A stretch of 64,000 bases of DNA from Acanthococcus lagerstroemiae (taxonomy: Eukaryota > Arthropoda > Insecta > Hemiptera > Eriococcidae): positions 69,536,344 through 69,600,343 of the forward strand of contig CM063108.1 of assembly GCA_031841125.1 (NCBI GenBank). Reading direction: 5' to 3'. Below, piece after piece: positions 12,309 to 23,800 of the stretch (within the stretch, counting starts at the first letter, position 1; the number at the start of each line of letters is the position of its first letter). The position numbers and the translations under genes were made by a program. Below the pieces are notes generated by a model. The model did no database searches, had not been told where the DNA came from, and worked only from the letters and a program-made list of their open reading frames with translations.

Positions 12309-12711
12309 CAGGGTGACAACTCGAAATTTCAGAAAAAATGGAAAGGGACTTTATTAAATCTGAAAAATGACCAAAAAATGACCAGAACTGGAGACCATTT
12401 GCAATCTTTCCTTCTTTTTCGTGCTTCTCTTTTTACAAACTACCTCGTCATCATAATATATTTTTAACCTTCCCATTGACTAGCCAGAGTTACGTTGGAA
12501 GTTTTTGCTGCAGTCTACCGGACAATTGAATTTCAGTTTTACTTACACAGCACAACGGAAGCACAAAATAAAGGGAAAAAATAAGTGTCTTCATAATCAA
12601 CTGAATTTCCATCAGAATTCGTTGAAGAAACTTCCTAAAAATGAATTTAATGACCATTTTAGAGGAAAAGTGACCAAAAATGACATCAGATGATTTGAAA
12701 TGAAAAAATAC
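12309..12711. mobile_element. Insertion in LINE copy 1, hAT-like left end
   Basis: This ~400-bp block is absent from the corresponding place in LINE copy 2 (around 35942). Its left end is CAGGGTGACAACTC. AATGACCA/GTGACCA words recur near both ends (12367-12385; 12645-12680). A matching right inverted end was not found, so it may be truncated. Confidence 0.5.
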
Positions 12712-12812
12712 GAAATAGTAGTTTGAAAAAATTTACTTAGTTTGCAGAATGTATTAGGAAGGAGAAATGCTAATAGATTCCCAGAAAGGAGGTCAATTAC
12801 GATTCTTCAAAA

Positions 12813-13285
12813 TAGGGTTACCAACCATTTGATGTTTCTTCCAAGTTGCATTTGCCCTTTGCGAGACCCAGCAATGAAATAAGAAAACTTGGCCTCTTTC
12901 ACCAATTTATGAAAGTATCGCGGAAAAATATCAAAATGTAAAAGCATTCAACATTTACAGGGTCATTTTTAATGTACGTAAGCATGCAAACGCGCTTCGT
13001 TCCTGCGCGCTGCTCGGAACACTGATAGATTCTACAATTTGCAACCGCAATACACATCGAAAGTGGGCATTTTGAAGTTGAAAGGGAAGGACGAGTTCAA
13101 GAACACGTTATCAGGTTATCAGTGCTGTGAAAAAATTATGTTTCTTAACTGGACCAAACTTTATGTGGACATCAAAGCGAGTTCCGAGTCAGTCTTACAT
13201 TTTTGGAACATTTGCTTTTTTGTGACTAAATTTGCCTTTTTCACCAGCAACATTTGCTTTTTAGAAAAATGAGTTGGTAACTCTA
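12813..13285. mobile_element. MITE-like insertion (473 bp) in LINE copy 1
   Basis: The ends are inverted: TAGGGTTACCAACC at 12813 and GAGTTGGTAACTCTA ending at 13285. The block is absent from the matching site in LINE copy 2 (about 36035-36055). Flanks share a decayed duplication (TTCAAAA left, TCAAGAA right). TAG ends and CATTTGC(C/T)TTT subterminal words suggest a hAT-type MITE. Confidence 0.65.
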
Positions 13286-14530
13286 TCAAGAAAATGTGAA
13301 GACTATCACACAATATAAGTTTACTTTCGCGTGCATCACTGATCCTCTAGCAAGGACAATAAATAAGAGAATACAAAATAAAATGGACGAAAGGGTGGGA
13401 GAAGATTAGTTTGGATTTAGAAGAGGTAGAGGAACTAGGGAAATAATTTTATGTTTGCGGCTTCTATTAAGAAAAAATACTGAAAAAAGCTTTGGATACA
13501 TATGTAGCATTTACAGATTCAGAAAAAAGCTTCTGATAATGTTGAATTGTCAAAAATGTTTTAAAAATTGAATAGATAAGTATAAAGAAAGAAGGGTGAT
13601 ACAGAACTCATATAAAGATTAAAGGGCTCAAATACAAATAGAGAATGAAGTGGGTGACGCGAAAATTCAAAAACGAGCGGGACAAGCTTGCTGTTTGCCA
13701 CCAGTACTGTTTAACCTACTTACAGAATAGGTAAAATTGAAGAAATGAATGAAAGGATATCAGGCGTGATAATATGTACAAGGGAAGACGGTGAGAATGA
13801 TAAGGTTTTTGTAGATGACATTGCAGCAGTGGAAGGTAGTAAAGAAAAACTAAAGAAAACGAAAAAATTGGACGAAAAATTGAAAATAAAATATAAAATG
13901 ACGATGAAAATTCAATAGAACAAAAATGACCGTAGTCAGTAGATAGAATAAAATTCAATAATATGGAAACAGGAGATGAGAAAATAAAGGAGGTAAAGGA
14001 ATTCAAATATTTAGGTAGTCTGGCGTAAGATGTAAAAAATAAAACAGCAATAAAAAGTAGAACGGAACAAGCTACAATAGCTTTTTTTTTTCAAAAAGAA
14101 ATACAGATGTGGAAAAAGACTGAGATTTCTTCAAACGTACATTTGGAGTATAGCATTATATTAATTATATGGATGTGAGACTTCTGAACAATAAAAATAC
14201 AAGAAAGAAAAAGGGCAGAAACTTTTGAAATGTGATGTTATCGGAGAATGTGGAAAATCAAATGGATAGAAAGTATCAGGAATGAGGAAGTATTGAGGCA
14301 CATAGGACGGGAAAGGGACATTTGGAATATAATTGTAAAGAGAAGAGTTAAGATATGATAGGTCATAATATAAGACAATCCGGGGTTATTGTTATTACTG
14401 CCAGAGGGAATGAGGCAAAGAATGAGCAATAACGAGTAATGAAGGATACAAAGTGTAAACCCTTCTCAGAAATGAAAAGATTAGTACAAGAGAGAAAAAA
14501 GTCCCAGTCAAGAGTTAAAGAAGTACATCA

Positions 14531-15545
14531 ACTCCAATGTAAATATTGCTTAAAACAGTTCAAACCCCAGAAGTTTGTGATACAATTTCTTCGCTAAAAA
14601 TCATGCCCAACTCAAACTCTGTTTCTTATGGAAAATGGTCGACTGAAGGTCGTTTTATAATTGCATGGCCACTCCGTGTAATTCCTCATCCGTACGCTGA
14701 AGGCGCAGATCTGCCAATAACTTTCTCCAGCGAAAAGGTATCTCCGAAATAGTTTATTGGGGGTTCCAACATGCTATTATTTGATAACACCGGAGTGTCA
14801 CGGCCACGGCCGAGCCGGACTGGGCGCGATAAAATGAATTAATTTTCGTCTGCGCCTCAATTTCATCCAGGCATCAGATAAAACGTTTTTCTAACTCGCC
14901 GTCCACTCAGGTCCGTCAGATTAAATTGAAACTTCGTAACCTCTCCGCGTAATATTTTCGAAGCAAATTGAAATTCGTAATTACCGGTTCATGTTTTGGC
15001 AGTTTAATTAATGGACACCTTGTATGCGTTTAGACGATTCGCCATGTAAGTCTGAAATTCTGGCGGCCTCTTTGGTACACCGTACACATTGTTGTATTCA
15101 GATTAACTTTTTTAGATTTTTTTTATTTTATTTAGTCGAGTAGACGGTCTGACGTATCTCGTTGATGTGACCTAGACTCCCGGTGAACTCTCGAGTGTTT
15201 ACAATAGACACCCTGAATTCCTCGCAGTCGGCGCATTTTTTGTTTTTCGCGAGTAAATAAATCGAATTTATGAATACCGCGCGCAATATTGTTCGCATTT
15301 ATTATCATCCTCCGAATAGGTAAACGGATAATGCGAGTGCGAAAACAGGGCAAGTAAACGTGTGTAACGATGATGCATCTTTACACGGAATCACAATTCC
15401 AGCTACCAAAGTCGAATATTCTAGAAATAAAATGACGATGTAAGAATAGTACGGGGCAGTAACACGTGAAATTCTACACGAATCGTACATTTTATGTAAA
15501 CACATGAATTGCAGATTAGCGCCACGTCGAAATACCATCTCGCGT
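14531..15545. other. Intergenic, nothing recognised
   Basis: No transposon similarity and no coding signature. Base composition is more balanced than in the flanking repeats, with GC-rich words near 14790-14830. A host regulatory role is possible but unsupported. Confidence 0.35.
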
Positions 15546-17300
15546 CCACATTTTGGGGGGGGGGGGATGTAGCAAAATCCAGAGTTTAGCCTTAAACTAA
15601 AGTCTAATATGGCTCACAATGAACAATATGTGGGACAATAATTAATGCAATTTGGATTCCCCCTTAAAATAGTATTTAGCAATTTTTTCGTAAATACCTT
15701 ACAAATGTGGCGAAATTAGGGTTCAAAAACATTTTCTCACAGACATATATTAACACAACGCTTAAGGAAGGAAGTGAAGAATTTTTGAAATGTTTTCGGG
15801 CTCAGCGACTTGTGGCGAATAGAAAGGAAGCTGACTACCACTTAATTCGTTTCTCTAAACTTGTAACTATCCACCTGTAGAGAATTTTCCTCCCCTCCCC
15901 TCCTTCTATAATACAACATATTAGCTCGTTGGTTAGAAAGTTCAGAAGAGATTTTTCTTTTCAAATCTCTTTGAACTAGCTCCCTATAGTGTTGAAAGTC
16001 CTCCGTCATAGTGTTGGAGCATTCTCTCCCAGAGAACTGAATTTAGTTTTCCCCAAAAATTTCAGGTCAAGGCAATCTGATTCAGAAGTCTGCATTTTCG
16101 TTTTTGTGTCAAATTAACGTTAAAAACGAGTTCAGCGAATTTTGAAACATTAGAACTGATAGCCATACTGTGATTTTAATCATCTTCACTCTATTGGCAC
16201 AATTTGCAAATTAGGAGCGAATTATTACTAACAACAGGTCCAACCCCTTCCACGGATACCACAATCTGCGAATAAGAAGCAAATGATTATCAACGCTTAT
16301 AAAACGATATCCATATTACATTTTTTAAAGAATCCTTATACTTTCAAGCCGCCTTTCCTTCTACCCTAGCAGTTACAATCGGCAACGTGGAGACAAATCG
16401 TTACTACCCAAAATGATTTGAGTGACTCTGTCAGCCGATGCGATATTTTTTATACAATGTATTTCATAAAATTTCTGAGCCCTGCCTTATCTCTCGGTAC
16501 TACTATTTTGAATTTGTGGCCAAACCAATATCAAAATCGAATTCGGTGACAATTCCGAGCTACTGCATCTCGATACCACGATTCAATAAAAAAAATAATA
16601 TTTTAAAAGCGAAAAGACGAAAAAAATCAAATTATGGTGTCAAAGGACGTGTAGACTGTATTAGTACAATGATGGATGGCATTGCTCCTTCTGTTCACTT
16701 TTCCCTTAAGTTCGTAAAAACTGAATTCTCTTCTATAAAGCTCACGATAATCCATAATAAAATGAAATGTTGGTCATATTAAACCCTAAACCCATTTGAG
16801 GACAGTTACGAAAAATTGTAGAATATTATTAGCGTACAAAATTTAATAAGGAACAATTTTAGTTTGAAAACTTTCGTCTCTAGTTCATACTCGTATTTTC
16901 CGAGATTCTCGGGGAAAAATAAATCTTAGAAATTGTTTAACCTTCGGACAGAGAAAGTTCTACCACCACGACGGAGAACTAATATATGCTCATCAAGGAG
17001 CTAGCCTAAAGGGGTTTCTGATGCTGGACTTCTTGTCAACTTTGATCTAATTTTCTGGGGCAACAAGTAAAGTTGCTTTTTTCGATACGATTTTATTAGT
17101 AGAATTTTTCTACTTTTGTAAAAGAAATCAATGAAGAGACCTACTTCGAGGATTTCAAGGCCACTAAATGCATTTTTAGTATCAGTGTATTGCCGTGTTC
17201 AAAATGGTGATACTGGAAGCGAAAAGAAAGAGCAAATTTTTATGAAGTATGTGACACACATCGACAATTATGTCTTTGAGATCGCGGAATCCGTTTTCAA
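15546..17300. other. Intergenic with poly-G run and decayed repeat sentences
   Basis: It starts with a poly-G run (about 15555-15565) followed by ATGTAGCAAAATCC, similar to the subterminal word of the 3.1-kb hAT element. From ~16180 on, phrases such as TTTTGAATT...GAATTCNGTGAC recur, resembling the units of the array at 17310-17880. The 114-codon ORF at 16438-16782 has no family features. Confidence 0.4.
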
Positions 17301-17309
17301 TATTACTGT

Positions 17310-17880
17310 AAACGAGAAATTCAAAATTATTAACGAGGGTGGGGGAGGAATATAAATAATAAATTCAGTGATCAACGAAAAATTAATTTCTGTTATGAAA
17401 ATATGTTCTATGTATCTTTCCCTCTCCTCCACCTACAGGTGCACAGTTTTGACCCTGGAACCAAAATAACACCAAAAATGAATTCAGCGACCCAAAATAT
17501 TTACTGCTGATGCGCAGAACATGTGTTATAAAAATTTGTTACTTCTTACCCTCCTTCCTTTTCCCTACAAGTGCCACAATTTTGAATTAGGAGTTAAAAT
17601 AACACAAAAAACAAATTCAACTATCCGAAAAAAACCTAGTTTGTGATATGTACGTCATTTATGGAAATTTGTAATTCTTCCCTCTCCTCTTTCTCATTAG
17701 GTCAAAAACAGTTCAGAATTTCGAATCAAAATAATATCGAAAACGAATTCAGCGACTCAAAAAACATATAACTGTCGATGTATTTAACATATTTCATGAT
17801 TATTTTTTTCTTTCCTCACCCCCATAGTTCCAGAATTTTGAACAGAAAGTTGGAGTCAGTGATCTTGAAATCTTCAAAAT
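17310..17880 (+). repeat. Decayed tandem repeat, period ~125-132 bp
   Basis: Units start at 17439, 17571, 17701 and 17826. Each begins G(T)GCCACA/CAG..TTTTGAA, then AAAATAACAC.AAAAA and GAATTCAGCGACC, ending with a TTCCCTCTCCTC pyrimidine tract. A partial unit precedes them. Unit identity is low, so this is an old minisatellite or satellite remnant. Confidence 0.65.
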
Positions 17881-17889
17881 AGGTATACC

Positions 17890-19380
17890 GTTTTGATATA
17901 ATATATTTTGCTCTCGCAGGTGCGGAAAACATCCCAACCAAAAGAAATAAAATGCAAAAGAACCATACTGGAGAGGTAAGTCATTTTGAACCGTAATTTT
18001 ACATTTCTGGGATAGTTACGAAAAAATTGCACGACTTAAATTTTTGTCCGAAACATTTTTTATTTCAAGCCATATTGAGCTATTTGTACCCTAAACTCTG
18101 ATTTTCGTACCCAATTTTCTCCGCTGAATGTGGGCCCAAGAGGAAGCAGCGGCATGGCGCTAAGATACGAACTGATTCTCAAGTTCTTCTAATCTCGCAT
18201 ACCAAATTTCATTATTTTACGACAAAATGCACAATTTTTATCCAATGCTCCATACCAAAATTATGAAGAATGATAGAGGAGATCAAGTCGATTTAAGAAG
18301 TCCGTATAAGCATACTAGATACTTGACTTGTTTACGGAAAGATTTTCTGGTTCGACGGCGTATAGGTAAATTTTATAAATAGGATTGTTTTGACGCGTAA
18401 TAACTAAAAATTATAGGATAGCTATCTAAGAAAGAATGTCCAAAAACCACCGAATGATGTAATAGACAAACATTTGCAGACCTGATTCAACTTGGTCACG
18501 ATTTCATATATACTATACATGAATACTTATACTTTTTTTTTCATTGAAATCCACGGAAAATAAAAAATAAAATATATTCGTGAATGAAGTGTTCAACGAA
18601 TTATGACCGGCACGTGATCGTGATCACCGACTGCGAAAAATTCAACAGGTGTAAAATAAATCAATCACCAACAGGGAAGCTCGTTTTAAAAAAGCTTAAT
18701 TATTACTACGTTTATGCGTGCACAATCGATGAAAAAACGTCTTCGCATTTTTAACCAATTTTTGAATGAGTACAAAAATTTATTCATTCCTAATGACGCA
18801 ATGTATATTAGGCACGCCAAATTTTAACTTCAAAATCTGGCGGCAAACACGACTCCGATCACGGATACAGGGGAAGGTAATGAAGGCAATTACACCTCCC
18901 AGAGAGGTACAACTGAGATTGAAAGCGCTTCAGAAACAGCCTATGTCTCACCGACCTGCTTAAAAAGCTCAAGAAATCCTAAACAAACGTGAGAGTCTTA
19001 AAAGTCGTAAATGCGTCTCCAGGAGTATTAAACGAGTCTCGAAAAATCTTGAAGTATCTTAAGACATTGTGATCAAGCCTTGAAAAGCCCAAATCAAGTT
19101 GAAAACAGTTCATAGTATTTTCAACAATTTTCTAACAGTTCTAAGGAGCTGTTGAAAAGTCAATGAACACACAGCCATAACGAAAGGAAAAACTTATAGT
19201 AAGCAGAATTTTGGCACACAGAGTCAGATGACAGTACTGATCAACATATATTATACTAAAAGTCTTCTGTGGAATCCGAGTGTTGCGAAGCTCCCTAATA
19301 GTGCCACGAAGTAGAGCTTCCGGCAACAAGTCGAAAAGTATTTATTTTATCGAAAAACAGTATCAAATTAAAAATAATCC
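17890..19380. other. Intergenic, nothing recognised
   Basis: No coding family. At 18960-19150 a quasi-periodic tract of AGTCTTAAAAG/GAGTCTCGAAAAATCTT words resembles those in SMG6 introns. Confidence 0.35.
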
Positions 19381-19399
19381 CGAGGCGATTTTATATCAG

Positions 19400-21060
19400 A
19401 AAAGTTCTATTTAATAACGCTTTGGACTCGGGTCCGCGGCGCAGGTTAGTCGCTGCGCTGCCGAATCCATCTGATTCCGGGCATAGGTTTCAACCCTCCT
19501 TTTCCATTTTTTTTCTGTCACGAGCAGCTCTGCGTCATAAGATTCCAAAATGGTCTACAATTTTATCCCTCCAGCGGGTGGGTGGGCTCCCCTCCTCCTT
19601 TTGAAACCCAATGTGGTCCTTTCGCACAGAATTTTCTTCCAAGTATCTACTTCTTTAGCTACGTGACCCGAATACCTAAACTTTAGTTTTTTGACCACCC
19701 ACCCAATGTCTAAGACCTTAGTTTCCCCCTTTTTTTTCTTCTTTTTAGTCCCATCCGTATCTTATCCTCCAGTTTGAACCCCATTATGCTCCTTAGCATA
19801 CGATTCTGCGCGCTTCTCGGCCTCTCTTAATCGGCGATGTGGTTGTGGCTCACGTTTGAGCCCCATGAGTTAATGTTGGGATTACACACTGACTCAGAAT
19901 TTTCGTTTTCGATGCCAGATTAAAGTTGCTTGTTATTATGTTCTTAATTGCCCAAAAGTTTTTCCATGCATTACTTGTACTCAGAAACAAACTCAATCAA
20001 GTTCCCAATAGAAGGTCTTTCATACCCGCATTTGACATTATTTTTGTTTTGGCCTAATTAATTGTAAGGCCCGCCCTTTTACGTTCAATACAGAGCTCCT
20101 CCACCATGTTTTCCCGTTCGTGTTTGCTGACTACTCACCAGGAAAATGTCATCTGGACATTTATTTTAATCCCTTTATCCTCCATTAAATAGATACGAGG
20201 AGAGGGGATCATTCTGCTTCACCCCTTTGCTCAATATGAATTCTTATAAATACTTTAGAATCTGTATAAAGCTTTTCCAAAAATTAAATAATATTTAGTT
20301 CGATTCCTTAATTTCATACCTATTCTTTTGGCTGATTAAAATCGAGCATTGGGTACATTAAATTTTTCAGCATTTTAAGAAAACCTTGTCAAGGTTTGAG
20401 GAACGGCTTATGGGTCTCTTACTTGTTCAGATTACTCCTATCTCCTTTTTTATGTAGCAGGATAATCTCAGACACCTGCCATTACCCAGGTCGGAAACCA
20501 ACCTTCAAGAATTGGTTGAAAAGCCCAGTCAAGTAGTGTTAATGTTTCCGTAGCTAATTTTAGAGTGTAATTTTCAAGTTTTACCGATTTAAAAGCCTAC
20601 GATATGTACTTCGACTTCCAAGATTCGGAGTAGTCCTCCTTTCCCCCCTAATTCTGGTTGGTATGGCTTCCTAACTCCTCCATTGTTGCTAACTTTGAGA
20701 ACTTTGTTTCTTCATTTATAATTTCCTCTCTTCCAAAAATGTTTTGATTGTGGTTTTTAGTTTTAATAAAGGGTAATAGATGTTGCTCTTTGGAAACAGC
20801 ATCATTAATTTGCTTTCTAATTGACCAGTTTTCTTCGAGTACCTCTTTCATTTGCTCCTTGTCAAACTGTAAAATATCCTAGCGAATCTCGCGCCTGATA
20901 GTTTTGTTTAGTTGAACTACTTCGAGTTGTTCTGGATTTTAATGAGTCTGGTTTTACTCCTGAGTTCTATTCTTCTCTCAATCAGTGCTTTAGTTTTCAC
21001 AGTTTGTCATCCGTCTCGGGCTTGACTTTTTTGTACCTACAGCTTCGGTTTCTCCGAGGA
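19400..21060 (-). mobile_element. LINE reverse transcriptase remnant (second family)
   Basis: On the minus strand the linker reads MKEVLEENWSIRKQ (~20810-20851). It continues to EIILLHKKGDRSNLN (~20428-20470), the NQP-containing MYPMLDFNQPKE block (~20330-20370), an SPYLFN-like block near 20205, a DDIFLVS-like active-site stretch (~20140-20160), YLGQLIEF (~19990-20015) and a C-terminal KKWKRRVETYARNQMDS end (~19460-19510). The order is that of non-LTR RTs. Multiple stops and frameshifts show it is dead. It differs from the LINE at 10.8/33.96 kb. Confidence 0.8.
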
Positions 21061-21425
21061 CCTCCACTAACCAGGTGTACTGTGCCTGCAGATCTTGAAA
21101 CCTTTTACTTGATGCACTGTCCAATTTTTTTCTTTCATAAGTTGTAAATTGAATGCACGGCTTGTATTTATATGATTCCAGATAATCAGGAAAATGTCAA
21201 ATTGACTGGTTAACCAAAAATGCCCCCGGTATGGTGTAACCTGACTCTTTATATAGGGTATACTAATTCCTACATTAATTAGAGCAATTGCGAAAAAGAA
21301 ATTGAATAAAATTAAGAAAATTACTATTTGATATCGGATAGGTTTAAAATAAGTCAATAAAAAATTATGGCCTGATTACATCTAGTTTTTAGGATAAAAA
21401 TGTCATAGTTTCTGAGTTTTCTTTC
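21061..21425. other. Spacer, nothing recognised
   Basis: AT-rich sequence between the LINE remnant and the transposase tail, with no feature supported. Confidence 0.35.
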
Positions 21426-21432
21426 TCATTCA

Positions 21433-22003
21433 ATCGGCGAAACACAAATCGCAAATCCAAGAATCCCGTGGATCTCCTGCGCATTCTTCATGTGCCCAGT
21501 TTTTACATGAAGTACATTTAATCCAAATTTCTCCCGGCTTCGAATACCTATACAGTGAGCAGCAAATAAGACAAGTAGTATCTTCATCAGGGTGGCCACT
21601 ATTTTCGGCGAATTTTTCTCCCTGACTTTTCCAGAGACAAATTTTGTCCATAGAATAATAAAAAATAAGAACCCCTCCTTATCTAAGATATGAGATTAAC
21701 TTTTTTTAAATACAGTAAACTTGTTATTTTTTCCTTCTCCTTTCGAACGTAGGCAGCGTCACGTGAAACGCATTTTGCATCAGGATTTTCAACTTCATCT
21801 AGCAGTTTTGTTCTTTCTTAAAAAAATCCCTGACTTGTACTGAAATTTTCAAAATTCCCTGACATCTCCCTGACTTTTCCATGATGGACTAAATTCCCTG
21901 ACTTCTCCCTGTTTTCCAGGTTTTCCAGAAAGTGGCCACCCTGTTCATCGTCTGAATTGTCATCGTGGTTGACAGACCCATTTTTCTTCGATTCAATCTT
22001 CAA
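21433..22003 (-). pseudogene. C-terminal fragment of a DDE transposase with PHD-like zinc finger, split by a MITE
   Basis: The 3' half (21433-21582 region) encodes CLIC, then Trp-x-x-Cys-x-x-Cys, WAHEEC and SWICDLC: a Cys4-His-Cys3 pattern spaced as in PHD fingers. Such a finger is typical of the C-terminus of many arthropod pogo/Tc-type transposases and some host proteins. Upstream residues SVNHDDNSDDE (21949-21990) are separated from DEDTTCLIC by the 356-bp MITE at 21588-21943. Removing the element restores a continuous acidic stretch. The catalytic domain is absent, so this is a remnant; a host PHD exon is the alternative. Confidence 0.6.
21588..21943. mobile_element. MITE with 13-bp TIRs and 5-bp TSD
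   Basis: Perfect inverted ends, CAGGGTGGCCACT (21588-21600) and AGTGGCCACCCTG (21931-21943), are flanked by TTCAT at 21583-21587 and 21944-21948. TCCCTGAC words recur along its length (21611, 21827, 21857, 21869, 21896). CAG...CTG ends with a 5-bp duplication fit hAT-like families that use shorter duplications. It carries no transposase. Confidence 0.85.
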
Positions 22004-22009
22004 ACTTAG

Positions 22010-22800
22010 AAAATAATGTTCGTATTGTACTGTGACTTCATCAATTTTTCGTTCATTTTCCTCCGCAGTTACGACGATTCATTGATTAGGATTGAACCAT
22101 TTCGAAAATGAGTTCAGCGCACGACATCCATATTGGATGTGAAATATCCAATTTGGAACCTCTTCCCCCTTGCCGTATGAACCTTTGCAAATTGGGGATG
22201 ATTTGTCATCGGAAATGAGTTCCTGAATTTTTAAAATCTATAAAATGATACCTACTCATATATTGCATTTCTTGAAATCTTGTATTTTAAGCCCTAAATC
22301 CTCCCAGGTGTCTCACCTCGCAAATCGGGACAAATCGTTATTGCAATACTTGATTCAGACCCTTTAAACCAATGAAACGGCCTCCATACTGTATCTTATA
22401 AAATTTTCAAACTATCGCCCCTCCTAGGGTCCATAATTTTGAATTTATAGGCAAGCCAATAACAATATCGAATTTTCTGAGCTGCGAAATTCCCCACGCC
22501 GGTAATTTGATTTCATTCGTTCAGCCGAAGAAGTTCGAAAAGTTGCAATGAAAAAGTCATTTTTTTGTATTGTAAAAAAAAAAAAAAAAATTCAGAGTGT
22601 GGTAGCTGAAGTTGGAGGAAGGGGAAAAAAATTTCATGGACCGGTGTATAAAAGCCTATAGAAACACAGATCGAGGGGGAGAGGATTTGCGTCCTTTCTT
22701 TTCATTGAAGTCGATAAAATTGAAAAAATGTTGAAAGATTCGCACATTGTGAGGCCTATGTTGATGTACGATAGTGTACGGGGTATTTTAACCCCTTCCT
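22010..22800. other. Intergenic with repeat-array-like phrases
   Basis: It contains a 17-bp poly-A run (~22574-22590) and phrases (CATAATTTTGAATTTATAGG, GAGTTCAGCG) like the units at 17310-17880. No gene is seen. Confidence 0.4.
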
Positions 22801-22812
22801 TCTTCCGACATT

Positions 22813-23115
22813 CATTTCAGACCACTCTCGAATACTAAGTTGCACCTTATACGTGTTTTCTCAACTGCATCATGTTTCCTCTTTCCCGTTGAACCTCTTT
22901 TTCGCCTACTTCCGAACTCCTGGACACACGAAGTTCATGATATACACGAGCGTTCAATTTGCAATATTTGTTCCTCTTTCGCTAGTGAGAGACTTTTTGA
23001 AGGTGAGGCCTTCTCGGACCTAGAATTTAGGAGTCGTGTCCTTGACACCGTCGGGGCCGTAGCCGATGAGCGAAGCACGCTAAAATCCACGAGCGAGCGC
23101 GCGCGCCTCCAGACC
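22813..23115. repeat. Unknown ~300-bp interspersed repeat, copy 1
   Basis: Closely matches 24747-25046 over its full length, beginning ATTTCAGAC(C/T)ACTCTCGA and ending ACGAGCGAGCGCGCGCGCCT. Both ends are sharp and the flanks are unrelated. No terminal inverted repeat, target duplication or known motif was seen. Open frames exist on both strands but differ between copies. Confidence 0.75.
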
Positions 23116-23119
23116 TACG

Positions 23120-23800
23120 CACAAACAAGTTGCTGACCAACCGGTGCGAATGGGTAAAATCACCCGGAAACTCATTCACCTTATTTCGTAGGTATCAGTA
23201 ATTATCGGTGTATCCGCGAAAGTCGGTGTACCTTCTTCTTCTTCTTTGCCTTCGTATAGGATATAGAATCATGTTCTCGGTATTCGAAAATCGTTACCTA
23301 AATAATGCTTTTCGTTATAACTAAGTTGGCGTTGTAGAAGAATTTTACACGAATCGACGGCTACATTCGAACGTCCTGCTCCCGACTCCGAAAACACAGT
23401 ACACATCTGCGTTAAAAAAATCCGGCCCATTTAAGTGACCAGTTCCACGTACCGAACACATTTAATATTTCCCGAAAGTAGGGCCCGAGATGCTCATTCT
23501 TTTAAATTATAAGGTACGAATTTCAGTAGATTGAATTACCTTCAAACCGACGGTGGTAACGGTAAAAGCGGGTATCATTTGCTCGAGTAAAATCCTACCC
23601 GTCCATGCTCCAAAACAGAGAGTACACAAATTTTTACAAAGAGATGATTATTCAAGAATTGATTCCGCTCATTGAAAAGTTCTTTTGCGGGCGATGTCGT
23701 AACCCACCATGCAGGCGTAAGCCGGCATTAAGTCGAACTTTTAGTTTCGATTTGAAAAAATTATATTGATTGTCCATCAATGACCCCAATCAAATCGATA
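23120..23800. other. Intergenic, nothing recognised
   Basis: Unique-looking sequence with a (TTC)n tract at 23232-23246. No coding or element signature. Confidence 0.35.

Larger units (their letters stand above)
10795..14530 (+). mobile_element. RTE-like LINE, copy 1 (degenerate, near full length)
   Basis: An AP-endonuclease fragment (KLDILGII then SEMR at ~11130-11165; VQVYTPTGSYSEEEE at ~11352-11396) is followed by the linker (TKWNLEILKEVKKREEYQKE, ~11650-11710) and RT pieces: IASELFRKA, a DEEF-like block, a degraded GxRQGC (~13672-13710) and DDIAAVE (~13814), the equivalent of the FADD active site. The C-terminal RRMWKIKWIESIRNEEVLRH (~14240-14300) is a typical end of such LINEs. Stops and frameshifts are numerous. 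It is homologous end to end with the copy at 33961. Two DNA-transposon-like insertions sit inside it. Confidence 0.85.

Noticed and set aside
16438..16782. 114-codon ORF
   Set aside because: Lys/Asn/Ile-rich, no family resemblance, and it sits in decayed repeat sequence.
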